Shown piece after piece: positions 31,770 through 44,870 of a stretch of 64,000 nt of DNA. Source of the stretch: Gracilariopsis chorda (taxonomy: Eukaryota > Rhodophyta > Florideophyceae > Gracilariales > Gracilariaceae); NCBI GenBank assembly GCA_003194525.1, contig NBIV01000019.1, positions 186,001-250,000 of the forward strand. Direction: 5' to 3'. The notes below the pieces were generated by a model, which saw only the letters and a list, made by a program, of their open reading frames with translations, made no database searches and had not been told where the DNA came from. Position 1 is the first letter of the stretch. The number at the start of each line of letters is the position of its first letter. The translations under genes and the position numbers were made by a program.

Positions 31770-33568
31770 CTATTGTAGCATCTCTACAGAAGCGTGAGGC
31801 TTCTGCAATACCATTTTCCGTTTACGACGGCGTTTTCTCGTTCTTTCACGTTCTTGATGGTGGCCTTGCAAATGCGCGCTAGGGTACTTACTTTTTCTGG
31901 CTTCCCCGCTTCCGCGACATTTCTATCCCACTTAGGTATTGCACAGCGTATAATTGATAGCTGTTTTTGCACTGCGGTGGTATTAGACCACCTTCGAAGG
32001 TGGGAGGTGATCGTTGGGTTCCATGATATCCCAGCTTGGGTCATGTCCATACCAAAGGACGGGTTATGTTAGAATATCTTTCTGGTTCCAGGTCTGTCCG
32101 TCAATAAAGTCAGCGATACAATCTTTTCTGTGTACATGCAGTCCTTGCCGTTTTGTTGTGACCTCACTGGGCAAGGGTTGCGCGTGTTAGGGGATACTAT
32201 CCAACAAGAGGGGTGTCAGGATGCACCGGATATAGGGCCGCTTCGCTCGGAATGGGGCGCGCAAATTGCATAATTATATTCCTCAAAATGGTATATTCAT
32301 GGAACGGGTAGCGTGCGATTTCTTTGGTGCGAGGGAAACGATTCCCACTTTTGCGGTATTCTTGTTCGAATGCTACTCCGCGGGGTCTCCCGTCCCATAT
32401 CGACGGTGGTCCTGGCGAACTGCAAGCTTGCGGGTATTTTGCCGCTTTGGTGGGTGTCTGGAGATCACTTTTGGTATGGCGTTTTGCGGTGGTTGGCGCG
32501 GGACGCGTCCCCTTCATGCGTGAACCTGACTACCACCTTATATGGCTCTGAACTCCCTCCGTTCGATCCGCCTCTCAAGGCAAGGGCCATATACTGTCTG
32601 GGTGTGTCGTTTGTTGCTGTGTCGGCAACTGTCATCCAGCGGTTACTTCCAGTGCTTCGGTATGTTATTTCAAACGCCCTGGTGGGGCGTCTACAGCTAA
32701 AGCCATGGACATCATTTCGAGGGCCTTTGCTTGTACTTGAGGTGTGACGTTTTCCTCGAAAAGTGTATCATCTAAGAGGACCAGTTGAACTCTGGTGACG
32801 ACGCCGTAATTCTCCGAGACGCTCGGTATGTCACCACGATTGCGCGAAGACTTCAGAAAAACTGAACCCCAAAGTTCTGGCGACATTTCCGTCTAAAACG
32901 ATGAGAGTCTCTGGCATTGTAGAGCAAATGCCTGGAGTAGCAAGAGATGTGTTCCGGTTTTTATATGAAGAGATTATCTTCATTCTCCAGAGTTGCTGGT
33001 GTTCCAATGCGTGCCTGGCCCACCTCCCATGATGTGAATGGGATTTAGGAATCCATTTTGGCTGGAATCTCTGTTGACGACGTTTCTGCTACTACAACCT
33101 GGTTGGAGGTTGCGAAACGGTACCGGTACACTCCGGATTCAAAGAATTGCTCTGATTTAATGTTGTTGGCCGCGATGTTGATTCACTCACCCGTATCATA
33201 CGGTGCGACTGCCGTTGTTGTAGCGTCATTCCGGAACCCTGTGTGAGAGATTGCAACGTTTCGCCGACATTCCGTGCTCTACGGTTAGAAATTTATTCTG
33301 GCGGCACGTTTTTGGAGAGAGCCAAATCAGATTCGGGTTGATCCCGTAAACTGTGAGTTACCCGAAAACTTCCCGTGTCTCATGGTTAACATCACATTGC
33401 GACAGCCATCACTTTCCATCAGAGCGATAGTACACCTCCCCTTCCTTAAACGGAACAACACGGCGTAGCAGTCGGATACCCGGCATGGCGGATGTAAATG
33501 CGCGCCAGAGGGGCAGTAGAGGTAGTTGTAGATGAAGTTTCATTACGAACTCAACGATCCGGCAAACC
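31770..33568. other. Unassigned part of gypsy element 2 or an insertion in it
   Basis: Lies between the antisense frames and the integrase C-terminal remnant. A plus-strand frame at 32313-32747 and a minus-strand frame at 31784-32050 have protein-like composition but no motif I know. The stretch may hold the rest of the antisense gene. Confidence 0.35.
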
Positions 33569-33826
33569 CTAAGATTCCGAAAGAGTCGGGATATCTGAAA
33601 GGCTCCAAGTAGGGTGTGATAGAATAGTCGATGTATTTAGTCCAAAGGCCTCTCGCGTTACTGTGTTCACAGCGATCGGTTTGCCTGTATTCAGGACGAC
33701 CTCAAATGAATGATGAGAAGGTAAAACGTGATCCCAGAAACTCCGCTCGTGCGTGTCGCCCATTTCCAATACGACTGTGTCGAAGTTAACGTGTATCAAT
33801 TTGAATAGGCTATCCCCCACAGTCAA
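33569..33826 (-). pseudogene. Post-integrase segment of gypsy element 2
   Basis: Encodes GKPIAVNTVTREAFG near the middle, aligned with ENPISVNRVTKAPRR of gypsy element 1. It is preceded in element sense by a segment with DHVLPSHHSFEVVL. It is the linker between integrase core and the end of pol. Confidence 0.5.
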
Positions 33827-34173
33827 GAGTTTGCTTTTCTCCCGTTCCGGGTTATAATATTCTTTTCGCTTGAAGAATTATTTATCAGCCTGTATGTTAG
33901 GAGCATTTATTCGTAGACAAGCGTCAAAATCGCGCTTCTACGCGGCTTGTGGGCGTTTTACTGACTTCGGTGCCGCAATGTACAGCTTGCTATCATCCAT
34001 TGGTTTCATTCCTGGCGATAGCAAGCGACAGATCGAAGGTCATCCAAGGTAGTTTGGGATCCCCACGTCACAGGGGGAGTGAACGAGATAGAACCAGCTT
34101 GAACGGTGACAATACATTAGTCCAGTGACCTTGTGTATTGTATGCAAAATATTATCGCATCTGTGTACAAATC

Positions 34174-34750
34174 CTAAGTTTTTAGGTGGTCCACAAGGTT
34201 GAAACGAAAAGAAGCAGACAAAGTCCGGTCACACCATTCGACATGCCCATTACAATGGGGGTGATACGTATTCTTGGACAAGTTCTTCACGCCCAGGATG
34301 CGACAAACATCTTGAATGAGCTTGCTCGCGAACTGTTTCCCATCATTGGAGAGCACCTCCACAGAAGAAACGTACACAATGATCCAGTGCGTTACCGGAG
34401 TCGGGGCCATCTTGGAAGTGGTTATCCTCCGAATAGGGACGGTCCAAAACTGCTTTTAAAAGCCATTGGTGATTAACAATAGGAAATTATTGCCTCTTGC
34501 CTCTCGTTGTACTGAAGAGTTGTCCAAGAATATCGATTGCAATAAACTTAAATGGTGCCCTTGCAGGAAATAACGTCATTTTCTTCGCAATGTTGTGGAG
34601 CTGCACCCAATTCTTCCAGCATTCAGTATAACACCGCACTGTTGTGTAGCAATCAACCGCAATGGCCAGCCAGTAAAAGCCCTTCGCAAGGTGAGGTACA
34701 GCGTCCTCCCAAATACGTGGCAAAAAAGCCTTGCGTGGTGCGAGAAATGT
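34174..34750 (-). pseudogene. Integrase of gypsy element 2
   Basis: In element sense, 34487-34723 contains the finger-to-core passage (WKNWVQLHNIAKK, then FPARAPFKFIAIDILGQL with the first catalytic Asp). 34174-34410 contains SSVEVLSNDGKQFASKLIQD (second Asp in NDGKQF) and KNTYHPHCNGHVEWCDRTL (Glu in HVEWCDR). Frames are shifted between the two parts. All three acidic positions survive, but the gene is broken. Confidence 0.75.
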
Positions 34751-34986
34751 AACACTGGCGACCGCAGTTTGTGAGGTACCACAATCTATGTAAGGGCTTC
34801 GACCAACCGAGCTAGGTAAATTTTATCGTTCACCTCGAATGGGAGGTCCTCACCACCATTTAGACCGGCACGAATCCTTGCACAGAAGACGTGATTGAAT
34901 TCTTCTTGGATCAATTCCTCCGGTGAAACGGGTACAAAACTCTCCGGTAGGATGTTCTGAGGGGTCTGGAGGGATTGAAGTACATT

Positions 34987-35437
34987 TTAGAGGTCACCAT
35001 CTTCATCCCAGTCTTCTAGCCATTCTTCGAACGTCCACCCCGGGTCATCCAGTCTTTCTGCCACTAAGCATGCAATGTCGTCATTCTCCGCTGGGTGCTC
35101 ATTTTCGTTTGTGGTTAAATGCGAGAAGTTGTCGCCCTGGATGTTCTGCACACCCTTTCTAGACATAACTTGGAAGTCATCTTCAGCAAGGCGGAGTCTC
35201 CAGTGCATACGGTGGCCCTACAGATCAGAGATATTCATAAACCACATCAACTTGGAATGGTCCATGTACACGGTAAAATGAGATCCCATTAGGTAGATGC
35301 ATACGGTGGAAAGCTGCCGCACTACGGTGAGATACTTTCCTCTGACACGTAGTAATACCGCTCGTGGACATGGAGCGAGCACAACGGATGACCAAGTGGC
35401 CTTCTTTTCCCATCTGGGATGGTTTGAAAAGGAGCAA
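34987..35437 (-). pseudogene. RNase H region of gypsy element 2
   Basis: Two shifted frames between RT and integrase. 34987-35208 reads HWRLRLAEDDFQVMSRKGVQ, the usual end of RNase H (the QxEYDxxxxxRxG-like segment). It is then Asp/Glu-rich towards the integrase. The upstream piece (35225-35437) is weak. Confidence 0.5.
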
Positions 35438-35685
35438 AACCTAATTGGTATTCGCTCGAGTCCGTGTCTACGGAGTATGAAAGTCCCAGTTTTGGTAGAG
35501 ATAAAAGAGAGATAGTAGCCTCCTCTAAGTTCTTAAACTATTGCGATTGCTCAGCCGTGAATTGTTCCAATTATGGGGGGTTTCCAACGCGTTTAAGGGT
35601 GCGGTGATGTCCGAAAAGATTAGGATAAACTGCCAATGAAGTTGCTCAGCCCCAAAATGGAGTGACATTCCGTTTGGGTACAGGG

Positions 35686-36330
35686 CTACATGGCCTCAAC
35701 GAGGGACTTGACTCCAGCCTTGTCGATCATCAACCGTCCTGGACGGATTATATGTCCCAGGTAATTCACCGTGTGGGTGCAAAACTCGCACTTTCTTAGC
35801 TTGAGAGTAATCTCCGCATCGCGGAGTGTGGTTAAAATGTCCCTGACATGGGTGAGGTGGTCGTTTAAATTATTGGAGAAGATGATAATATCATCCAGGT
35901 AGGCCAACCGACCCCGTAACTTGAAGCAGTTTATTACGAAATCTATTGCACGCTGAATAGTAGCAGGGGCATTGGTCAAACCAAACTGCATCCGCTTAAA
36001 ACAGTACGATCCTGCATGGCTCGTGAAAGCGGTTTTATCGCGATCCTTCTCTCTGACAGGGACTTGCAAATATTGGTAATTGGTATCCAAAGCCATGAAC
36101 ACGGCGGCGTCTCCGAGGGAGTCAATGCACTGTTCCATACGAGGGATGGAGTATGGGTCCCTAACTGTCACGGCATGGAGCCGGCGATAGTTAACAAAAA
36201 AACTGATGCTTCCGTCCTACTTGAAAACCAATAGTACTGAGAATGCCCAGGGTGATTGAGCGGGCTTAATCGCACCTGCGCAGAGCAAGGTTTCCAACTG
36301 GGACTGTTCCTCTTCCAGAGCTTTCGCTCC
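35686..36330 (-). pseudogene. Reverse transcriptase of gypsy element 2
   Basis: Element-sense motifs in order: EEEQSQLETLLCAGAIKPAQ (RT entry), an in-frame TAG, FVNYRRLHAVTVRDPYSIPR, VFMALDTNYQYLQVPV (catalytic Asp), GLTNAPATIQRAIDFV, and YLDDIIIFSNN, an intact YxDD box. The thumb follows (CEFCTHTVNYLGHIIRPGRL). Unlike gypsy element 1 the YxDD box is intact, but the upstream stop breaks the gene. Confidence 0.85.
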
Positions 36331-36420
36331 TGCCCCGTGAGGGGGTGGTGACATCGGACCTGCGCCCAGTAACAAATTGATCCAGTTTTCCGTAGAATTA
36401 ATCTCACCGAGGGAGCCATC

Positions 36421-36717
36421 TCACATTGTGGTAAATTCCCGTAACATTTCATGGAGCTTGTCGCAATGTGACTCCGATAAGTCGCTGAATTCCATCTCCT
36501 CGAGTGTTTTTATGGACTCCACCTGTTCAGAGCTCCCTGGCACATTGTTCTTTGATACAGTTTTGGCCATTGATTTCAAGTTATTTGGAGTATTTAACGT
36601 TACCATAACGATTTCCTCCCCCTCCTTTAACGAACGTTCGTCAAAAATAGAACTAACTTCCTCAGAAGACGCGCCAATTCGGAGAACGTTGGCGGTCATC
36701 ATTTTTGTAGGTGTCAC
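36421..36717 (-). pseudogene. Pre-RT linker of gypsy element 2
   Basis: 98 codons, rich in Glu and Ser, ending CDKLHEMLREFTTM before a TGA and then DGSLGEINSTENWINLLLG in the same frame. This is the common gypsy segment between protease and RT. The stop is explainable as TGG to TGA. Confidence 0.55.
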
Positions 36718-37442
36718 TTCCGATTAATTGTGTCTCTACCAGATTCTGGTAGTGTTGGAGAATACTTGCAAGCAGTATCCGGAAAGTAGCAACCAGGGTA
36801 ACATGAACAAGTCCGATCGCCAGCGTAAGCTATTATCTCTCGTATAACGAGGAATGCTGCTGAAATCCCAAAGACTGTGCTGACAGCAATTCACTTGCAA
36901 TCAGACCTGGGCCTCAGCTGGTACAGATACAAAGCCAGCGACTTGGGGTTTGATGGATTTTCAGAAGGCAGGCTGTTGTTCTATCGCAGCAAGTAGTGGG
37001 ACTTGGTTCTACGAAACACGCCTCAGCAGGCGACTGAAGATTGGAACCGACGATCCTTCATCAAGTTCCACACGCCTAAGACAGTGCCTGATTGCGTCGC
37101 CAAAATGTTCGGAGTAATCAAATCCCAGTATAACTGGAGTAGCCAGTGAAGTCGAGCTCCGCCATGGAGGTGCCCAGACGCAAGAATAATGGAACGGTAC
37201 CCATCGTTTTTAACAGATTAGTGTTCGCTTCTCCGACGTCGAGGACGTTTCGAAACGGATACTGCATCACACCTGCAGGTATAACGGAGTTTCCAAGATG
37301 AAATTCGGGCCTGCAACTGGGTCCAGGACTTTTAGAAATCTCACCATAAAATGGGTGCCGAGGCGAAGGTCGCCATAAATCCTGTAATTGCGCTTGGCCA
37401 TGACCAAGACTCTATCCGAATCCGGGGGTTTTTAATCCGTAT

Positions 37443-37796
37443 TCACGGGCGTGTCATCATAGAAAGTTGAGTGGAGTCAGCGTTGGTAGTGGCATCTCCC
37501 GACGGGGAGACTCCCTCAGTAAGGTTTCCTGGGGAGGTTTCCGCCTTAAGCGGTGGTCTGGGATCCTCCACCACGACGGATTCATTTTGAGCGCCGGGGT
37601 TCTTATCCGCATAAGGGGTGGTTGCGTCGAACGGTGGCACTGGCTCCCGAGTCATGGTAATTGAAGCTGGCCGCGCACATGCATTATGTAGCAGGGCATG
37701 CGAGAAGTCCGTTTTAGCACAGAGGTAGGATGCCATCGATACTGAAAGTTTCCCTTCTGGAGTGACGGTTACGTAATTTTTCACCAGCTTGACCAT
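37443..37796 (-). pseudogene. Gag-to-protease region of gypsy element 2
   Basis: 117 codons, Pro/Thr/Ala-rich, directly following the zinc knuckle in element sense (SMASYLCAKTDFSHALLHNA). I see no clear D(T/S)G protease motif, so the protease proper is lost or lies in the broken stretch 36718-37442. Confidence 0.4.
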
Positions 37797-37805
37797 ATTC
37801 TTCAG

Positions 37806-38323
37806 TCAGAAAAGACACTGAGGGGAGGTATGCTCATGGGCGTGGCAAAGGTGGCAAATTTGAGCCAAAACCACGACGCGCCCGTTAGTATGGCGAGTAT
37901 CGGAGAAGAGTACCGCAAGGCGGGTGTCATTCCGTCTAGGCCGTTGATACCGGGATTGATCGTTCATAAACTGGACTCGTGGAGGCTGAGCTTTGTTGCT
38001 CTTCATGTACAAGACGCCGAAGGTTGTAGTTCATGTGCGTACTCAAATGGTGATAGTCTGTAGGCATCCTCTTCTGAGAATTGCAGCTCCAATAGCTTCT
38101 TCGGAATCTGTCCTGCAAACTTTGCCTTGCCACAGTTTGGCCTGTTTCGCCAAAACAGTTGGAGTACTGATTTCTTGGTTAGGTTGTCAGCAGACTGCAT
38201 TGATCTCCTGAAGTACAAAAGCGGAGCGGTCGTCATAGGATGATATCTTGCATGACATTTGAAAGCGGGTGGTGAATTCTGGAGAGCGTGGCGAATCGAT
38301 CCTCCCTGAGATCTTTGACGCAT
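37806..38323 (-). pseudogene. Gag with zinc knuckle of gypsy element 2
   Basis: Two overlapping-shift frames: a gag C-terminal part (FWRNRPNCGKAKFAGQIPKK region) and a nucleocapsid end with one perfect CCHC knuckle, CHLCHAHEHTSPQC. Its position before the protease region gives the element orientation. Confidence 0.65.
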
Positions 38324-38914
38324 TGAAGACCCACTTGCAAGGTACTAGTCATTATAGTATTGAAAAGAAGTGACTCCAACATTTGTTCAAGCTTTCTTCC
38401 AGTAGTTTGCAACAGTTCTGGGAATATACGCAGCACTTTTTAAACGTTATTCCCGTGTAGCATTGTTAATAGATCGAGCAATTGCCCAAATAGGAAACAG
38501 GGGTTTCCAAAAGAAGAAGAGGACCCAAAGTAGAGCAGTCCGAATTGCGAAGGCGACAGTGCAACGCACACGCAAGAAGCTGTGGTTAGCTTCCATCAGG
38601 AAGTGGTGCAGTAGAGAATAAAAAAGCCAACCTCCAGATGCACAACTCTAAAGAGAGGAGGCAGCCTCAGTAGGACCTCTGAGGTCTTTTATGCATCTTC
38701 AGTTTCCCTTTCAGACCGCAACATGGTCGGCACTCACGTGCGTAGCGTACCCGAACAACAAAGCGCTTTCAGACGTCAAATCGTACCGAAACGTTACGCA
38801 GTGAGCACGTCGACGTACGGATTGGTGAACACAACCACAGCGCCGTCTTTCGGAAAAGCAACACAACCGGATCTCATTAGTTTTTAAACAAACTACTCTG
38901 CATATGTAGGACGT

Positions 38915-40208
38915 GTGGAGGACATCGACGCCGGTAGGCCTGTAAGTCAGAGCATCAGAGCCGCCTCAATACGTCAGTGTATCAAACCTAAACTTCTCCA
39001 TAGCCTGTGCATGTTAGGAAGGATTGAAGGTGCTTCCACAGTAGAGGAGGCAACAGACGAAACTGCAAAAAAATGGTTCGAGTCTCGCTTGGCGCATAGC
39101 TCCAGAGACCTGAATGATCGCGTGGAAAAGGCTATCTCGAGGGTAAAGTACACTATCCTTCGGAGGGATCCAAGCGGGACTGCAGAGCAGTTTGTTCTGG
39201 ACATTATAACTGCAGTCGATGAACACAATGCATCCAAAGTAATCACCGATGCTGACCGCTGCAAGCAACTCGTGACAAAACTGGTGAGCAAATTCGAACC
39301 TCCGGAACTCAAACAGCTCTTGAGAGACCAGATGGGAATGTGGAAAGCAGAACAGAAGGGCAACCTGACTTTCTTCGCCAACAAGTTATGTACTCTTGCC
39401 AATCAAGTGCAAGTGGTTCAGTCGGCAACCTCCAATCAAACGAAAACAGAACAGCGGCCATCATAAAAACTCGTACAATAACAGTATACAGGAGCCTCCC
39501 GTGAAATCTCAAAAAACAAGCCGCTCTATCCGGGAACGTCTCGGAAAGAAAGAGGACCCAAACGTCCAAAGGAAAAGAGAGAACTCAGGGGAATGGACCA
39601 AGCCCTGCCTCAACAAAGGTGAAGAGGACGGGATTTATCCGATTAGCAAATGCCCATATACATCAAAATAGAATAGGCTACAGCTACTGGACGAATTATT
39701 TGGAAATAAAAAGCAACCTGGAAAGAACGCAAAGATTGCGTCCGTCCGCTAGGTGTCACATACCATCCCGAACGAAGAAGAAGGACGGTATTCGATACCG
39801 TTGGGCGAAGTGGAAGAGGTCAGTCTGGTAGACTCAGGAGCAGACTTCTTGACTATATCGTTGTTAGGAACAGAGGTGCAGTGGTTGAATTGGTTGGAAG
39901 TCGATGGTGATGATCCGAGTTTAGAAGTTCAGAACATCCATCGGGGTTTATATAGAGTTTCTAGTCTTGTTCTATCAGTGCCACTAGTCGATGAGAATTT
40001 GTCCGAGTTAAACGGTATGATGCTTGGTGTTCGTGCTGGCCTCTGTACGCGAATGGTTTATCAGGTTCAGTGCCAGATCAACCAAGACTTCTTTGACATG
40101 AACATGTTGTCATGTAATACTGACAGGGTTCCACGAAGATGTCAACTCGGCTTTGAGGCCAGTTTGGCAAGGCAAATGGGTAACCGATTTCTTCAGCAGA
40201 TCAAGTAG
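38915..40208 (+). pseudogene. Gag and protease fragment related to gypsy element 4
   Basis: The frame 38915-39466 aligns with the gag of the element at 51176-56798: IKPKLLHSLCMLGRIEGAST here against MDSGTLHALCMIGEIEGAHS there, continuing through VEEATDETAKKWFE against VEDVTVEKLRVWFE. After a nucleocapsid-like basic region (39396-39671), the frame 39753-40208 contains VEEVSLVDSGADFLTI, the protease active site (DSGA), matching LIDSGADFSAI of element 4. No RT follows; the sequence passes into Helitron sequence near 40290. Confidence 0.75.
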
Positions 40209-40284
40209 ATTAAAAGTAGCTGGTTTGTGCAAGTTAGAACTGATGCTAGAGCCGATTATATTCAAGGAAAGGTAAATAATAACT

Positions 40285-43100
40285 AATTCTAACAATCACA
40301 CGATCCTCTTATGGCTCGAAGAAGGCGTGATTAAAGACTTTGATGTTATCACAGAGTTTTTTCGTGCAGAGTTGCTCCTTCCGGGTGAAGACGACGAGTT
40401 GCATGCACTCATTTGCTCCATGTACAGGCACCGCCACTCCATCTATTGCTACAATCGTGCTGGGCGGTGCAAGTTCAGATACAACACTACCCTGATTGGG
40501 CCGGACACGTGCATTGAAGAAGGCATGAATCGAATGATGTACCGTAGAAGGGCAGAAATCCTCAAGTTTGTGCCCTACAATCCAACTCTGATGAAGAAGT
40601 ACCGGTCACATATCAACATGTAACACACACGAGGAGGGGGCGCAGTGCCCTATCTGATGAAGTAAGCGTTTAAGCAGCCCAAAGCGCAGGAGGGTAGGCT
40701 CAATATGAGTGGCGCTAAACTGACAGGGACACAGAACGAGCAACAAAAAGATGTGCAAGTGCAGAGCGACATTCGTGCATACATGCATGCGGGTGTGGTA
40801 GGCGCTTTCAAAGTAAGTTGGAGGCTTTTTGAGTTTCTCCATGTGAACATCATATCTAATGCAGAGCGACTGATCATTCAATTGGAAGCAGAACGCAAGT
40901 TTCTGCTCAGATGTCCATACCAGCTTCTAGTCGCATCTCAGCCGTATGCATTGGAGACATAGTTTGCCAGGCCCGAAGCATACGCAAACTTGACTACCTA
41001 TCGTACTTGAAAAGGTGCGTTTGTATACTACGCTTCCTGCCTGTGTGCTGAATCAACACGACGGAGACAGCACTCAGAAGCCCACTGACGACTGCGATCC
41101 GCTAATGTATGTGGTAGAGCGCACAAAAGACTGGCAGTGCGTTGCAAGAATCAGAAGTGGGTCAGCGTCTAACATTGACCTGTTTTCTCTTCGCTTGTTG
41201 GTCATGACTCACGGCTTGAGCTCTTACGAAGACGCAAGAGATTTCAATGGACAGCCGTATGGAACGTATCGTAAAATGGCGAATTCAAGCAGACTGCTCA
41301 CGGACGGACCCGAGTTTGATATTTCGTTTCAAGAAGCAGCGGAGATCAACAGTACGTCTGCACAGCTACGCAGACTGGTTGTTACATTATACCAGGAAGG
41401 CGCAGACCCAGAGAAAATTGCTATGGAGGAATGGGAGGTGCTATGTAGTGACATGTGTAAAGGCGATGAGCAGCAACTAAAGCAAGAGATGTATCGGAGT
41501 GTGGCGGAGATTTCGGACCGGCATGGTAGAAGACTGCTTCAAGATCATATATTCTTCGCGCACTACATACAGCAGGATTGTACAGCATTGACTGAGACAA
41601 TTCATTCCACAACAACTCGAGACGCCTGCGTGTCACAAAATACGTCAAAGTTGCATTCAAGGTACGTGAACTTAAAATCCGGCCAAAGAAAAGTCATTGA
41701 AACGGACATTGATGCATTGCGACAAAGAAAAGAGCTGCAACAGCGACCAAGCACTCCAGGAAAGGGGTTCTGTTTGTAGGAATCCGCATGCACTGGAAAG
41801 AAGTACGTGCTCAATCTTCTTCGCGATATCACCTAGTCAGAAAGAATGCTTGCCAAACTGATTCCAACAAATGACAATGCGGCATGTTTGTACGAAATTT
41901 GCCATAATTTACATAGCTTGCTCGGATTGGATGTAGAAAATAAGGAAAACACATGCAGTAGTACAGCTACTTTTTCTAAGAACGGTCCATGATCTCAAAT
42001 TGAGGAATTGCTTCGCAATATGCAACTGCTCTTTCTAGATGAGGTATTCATGCTTTTAAAGGAGCTTTTTGAAATTTTGGAAGCGTTGCTCAAATATCTT
42101 CGTTGAAGTGGAATTCAAAACAAACCTCCGTTTGGAGGCTTGACGGTAGTTCTATCTGGGAACTACCACTAACTGATTCTGTTTGTGCCGCAGATATACT
42201 TGTAGTCTGAGCCGAGTGGTAATGTGAGACGATTTTACACCAACATCTTCAACGAGTTGCCATGGAAGAGTGATCTGTGGACATTGTGCTCGGTTCAAGT
42301 GCTGTACCTCACCGAAAAATTATGCCAAGCCAATGATCCAGCATATCCATCGCTGTTTGGTTCCATTCCATGCAACGCCATTTCCAACGAGGGGTCAGTA
42401 CCACTGTTGTTCACCGGAGACAGGCAAACGGCGTACCAATTCCTGTGAGAGTGGCGTAAAACATGACAAAAAGAGAATGTGCATCTCATGAAAATGCTCA
42501 TTGCTTCCACAAACCAGTTGGTTGACGAACATAATGCGGTAGCTCTGGATCTGTTTTCTGGTGAGTGTTTCATTCGTTCGTTAGCAAGGAATGTGTAATA
42601 TGATCATGGAAAGAGCCCAAACCCTGACTTCTTCAGTATTATCGTTCCCGAGTTTGAATACCAGTATGCACCTACTGGAGTACCACCTCATATATAGGAC
42701 TTGACGATTCTTGCACCAGATTTGGTTATTCAAAACGTGCTGCGTCCGACAGTGGTCAATAGAAAACTGTTCGTAATTGTGCGTGTCGATCAGTTTTTAA
42801 TGCAATTGGCTCGAATCGAAGAAAACGGACAGGTTTTGGACCGATAGATCCTTCATCGTATCAAATTCGAGTTTTCGTTGGCAGGCATTCGCAGGTTGCG
42901 GAAATATGCATGGTTCGATAGCAGTTCTTCATCACTCTTGCGTTTGCAAAAACTGTTCATATAGACAAAGAAAAAGCTTGGATGGCATGGTTCTAGATGT
43001 TTGATCCAATTCTTTCAGCATGGAGCAGTTGTAAGAGACATTGTCTCTAGTTCGAGGAAATGGTCATGTGCTGCTTCTAGATGACACCAAAACTACATTA
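40285..43100 (+). pseudogene. 5'-truncated Helitron Rep/helicase remnant
   Basis: From about 40300 the translation follows the Helitron at 59452-64000: ELLLPGEDDELHALICSMYR and HSIYCYNRAGRCKFRYN here against ELPLPGEDDALRALIRSMHR there. It then continues through 41015-41779 (MYVVERTKDWQCVARIRSGS). The helicase part follows with a damaged Walker A region near 41780, an intact Walker B-like LLFLDEVFML near 42028, LTVVLSGNY near 42145, TNQLVDEHNAVALDLFSGE near 42515 and the final helicase motifs to about 43100. The Rep HUH motif and everything upstream are missing. Many stops and shifts show it is old. Confidence 0.82.
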
Positions 43101-44870
43101 AGGAATGGGCAAAGAACTCATTCGATACCTATTTTTATTGCAAACCCAGTGTTGCATAAAGCTATTCAGTTTTGCATCATTTTGCAAACGTAATCATATT
43201 TTATGCACTTTTCTTTGCATCAGTTGAACTACTTGGTTTTGTTCTTTTGCTTCATCCACCTTCTCTTTATTCGCAGCACTTTCGGCACCGGTTTACCACG
43301 GCGCGCAGCGCCGCCAGTGGCCGAAGGTTGCTTTATCTTGTTCTATTCTTGAGGACTGTCATGCCGCTGCACGTATCGCCATGTCACCTGAGTGTAAAGT
43401 TACGGAAAAGGACATTACTGGCGCTCGGGAGGATGTAGATGGGGCTCAGGAATATAGGTTTTGTCCAACTAGTCAGGATTATGAGGCCATCGTCTCCAAT
43501 CCATTTTTTCTTTTCTTCGTTGAGGCACATTGTTCTTGCATGTGCACGAAAAGCATCTCCACGTGGTGTTCAAAGGAACAAAACAGCAAACGCACTGGCT
43601 TAGAAGACTAAACTTGTACTGTTTCATTAGCTATACTTGCGTAGGCTCTGCAGTATCAAGCAGCTTCTTTTGGCCCGGATGATGTTGGGCTTATGTTGCA
43701 AACCTCGTTCAAATCTCGAGGACCTGCAGAGCAGAATTAGTTACCGAGCCTTTGGCTCTGGACCAATATTGCTGTTGAATGCCCGATATTTGAACGAGAT
43801 GTTCTACATAACGTGCTCATCTCACGATCTTAGGTTCACAACGTAGCGCAGTAGTTCAAATATGTAGCAATATCATTTGAACTGCCCCGAAAAATATTGA
43901 ACCGTAAAAGTGAGATAATGGTTGTTAGCTTTGCTCTTTTGCTGCGCAAATTTGGTTTGGTAACGTTAAACGAATCCGAAGCAAATCGACAAGATTTGAT
44001 CAAGAAACAAGAGGCAAATGTTTTTCTGTGCCAAACACAATCACACGTGTAAAGCTCCTTCATTTTTAGTAAAATGGGGAGGATTTTGTCGACCAACGAT
44101 AATCGTGAAAACCCTCGCGGCAACAAGTGATGGTCAGAGCTGAAGTCAGTTTGCTGTCTTGCTCATTTGCAAACCCCGGTGGAGATGCTCTATTAAGCCT
44201 CCTATCTGATTGCCGAACAAACACGCAAAGCGCGGCGATCGACGTTCTCATTTACAACGCAGCAGTTGTTGAGAGGAATGAAAGAAACACCGAGGCCATA
44301 TTAAGGCCTAGGTGAAAACACGTTTTCTTCCGCAAGCTGAGTTGCATAATATATTATATTGCACACTACGCTTTATAGATGGGAATACCCTCCTGTGAGA
44401 ATTATCCCGGATTGGATGTGTGAAGACGACAGATGCCCAGGAACTCCGACGGCGGATCGAGGGTTCCTGGGAGCTTATGGAGGAGCTATGGGCTACGTGT
44501 GTGACCTGGATGGGTATGCGCGTCGCTACAGGATGCTGCATAAAACCTCAAAAACGAAAGGGAGATCATGATTGCGTGATGATCTCAACCAAAGATATTT
44601 TTGACAACACAAGCTGTGCTTCCAATACGTGACTGAATCGATACATTGCATCCAAGCCGCGTTCTGGGTAGATATATCGTACTGTATATAATTTTTGGAT
44701 GCAGCTGCTTCCAAGTTCATCAAACCCTGTCTCAGCTCTCAAGTTCCGATTCTATTTAAGCCTCTCTTTTCAGATCAAATTTGAGCAGATTCCCATCTTC
44801 GCCAACGACTATTACTCCTGTCATCGAAAGCTTTACGAATCGCTAGGAAACCAGCCCACGTCCCGCCAAG
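43101..44870. other. Gene-free stretch upstream of the decarboxylase gene
   Basis: Short frames only. 43299-43328 holds one copy of the GC-rich double hairpin (GGCGCGCAGCGCCGCC, then GGCCGAAGG) that is repeated twice in the array at 57443-58760, here 200 bp after the Helitron remnant. The last few hundred bases should contain the decarboxylase promoter, but I see no clear TATA box. Confidence 0.45.

Larger units (their letters stand above)
33569..38323 (-). mobile_element. Ty3/gypsy retrotransposon 2, degraded
   Basis: Minus-strand pieces in gypsy order from right to left: gag with zinc knuckle (37806-38323), region of the protease (36421-37796), RT (35686-36330), RNase H (34987-35437), integrase (34174-34750) and a post-integrase segment (33569-33826). 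It resembles gypsy element 1 in the post-integrase segment and in having plus-strand frames beyond it, so the two are probably of one family. I could not identify LTRs, and the true element extends beyond both ends given. Confidence 0.75.
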
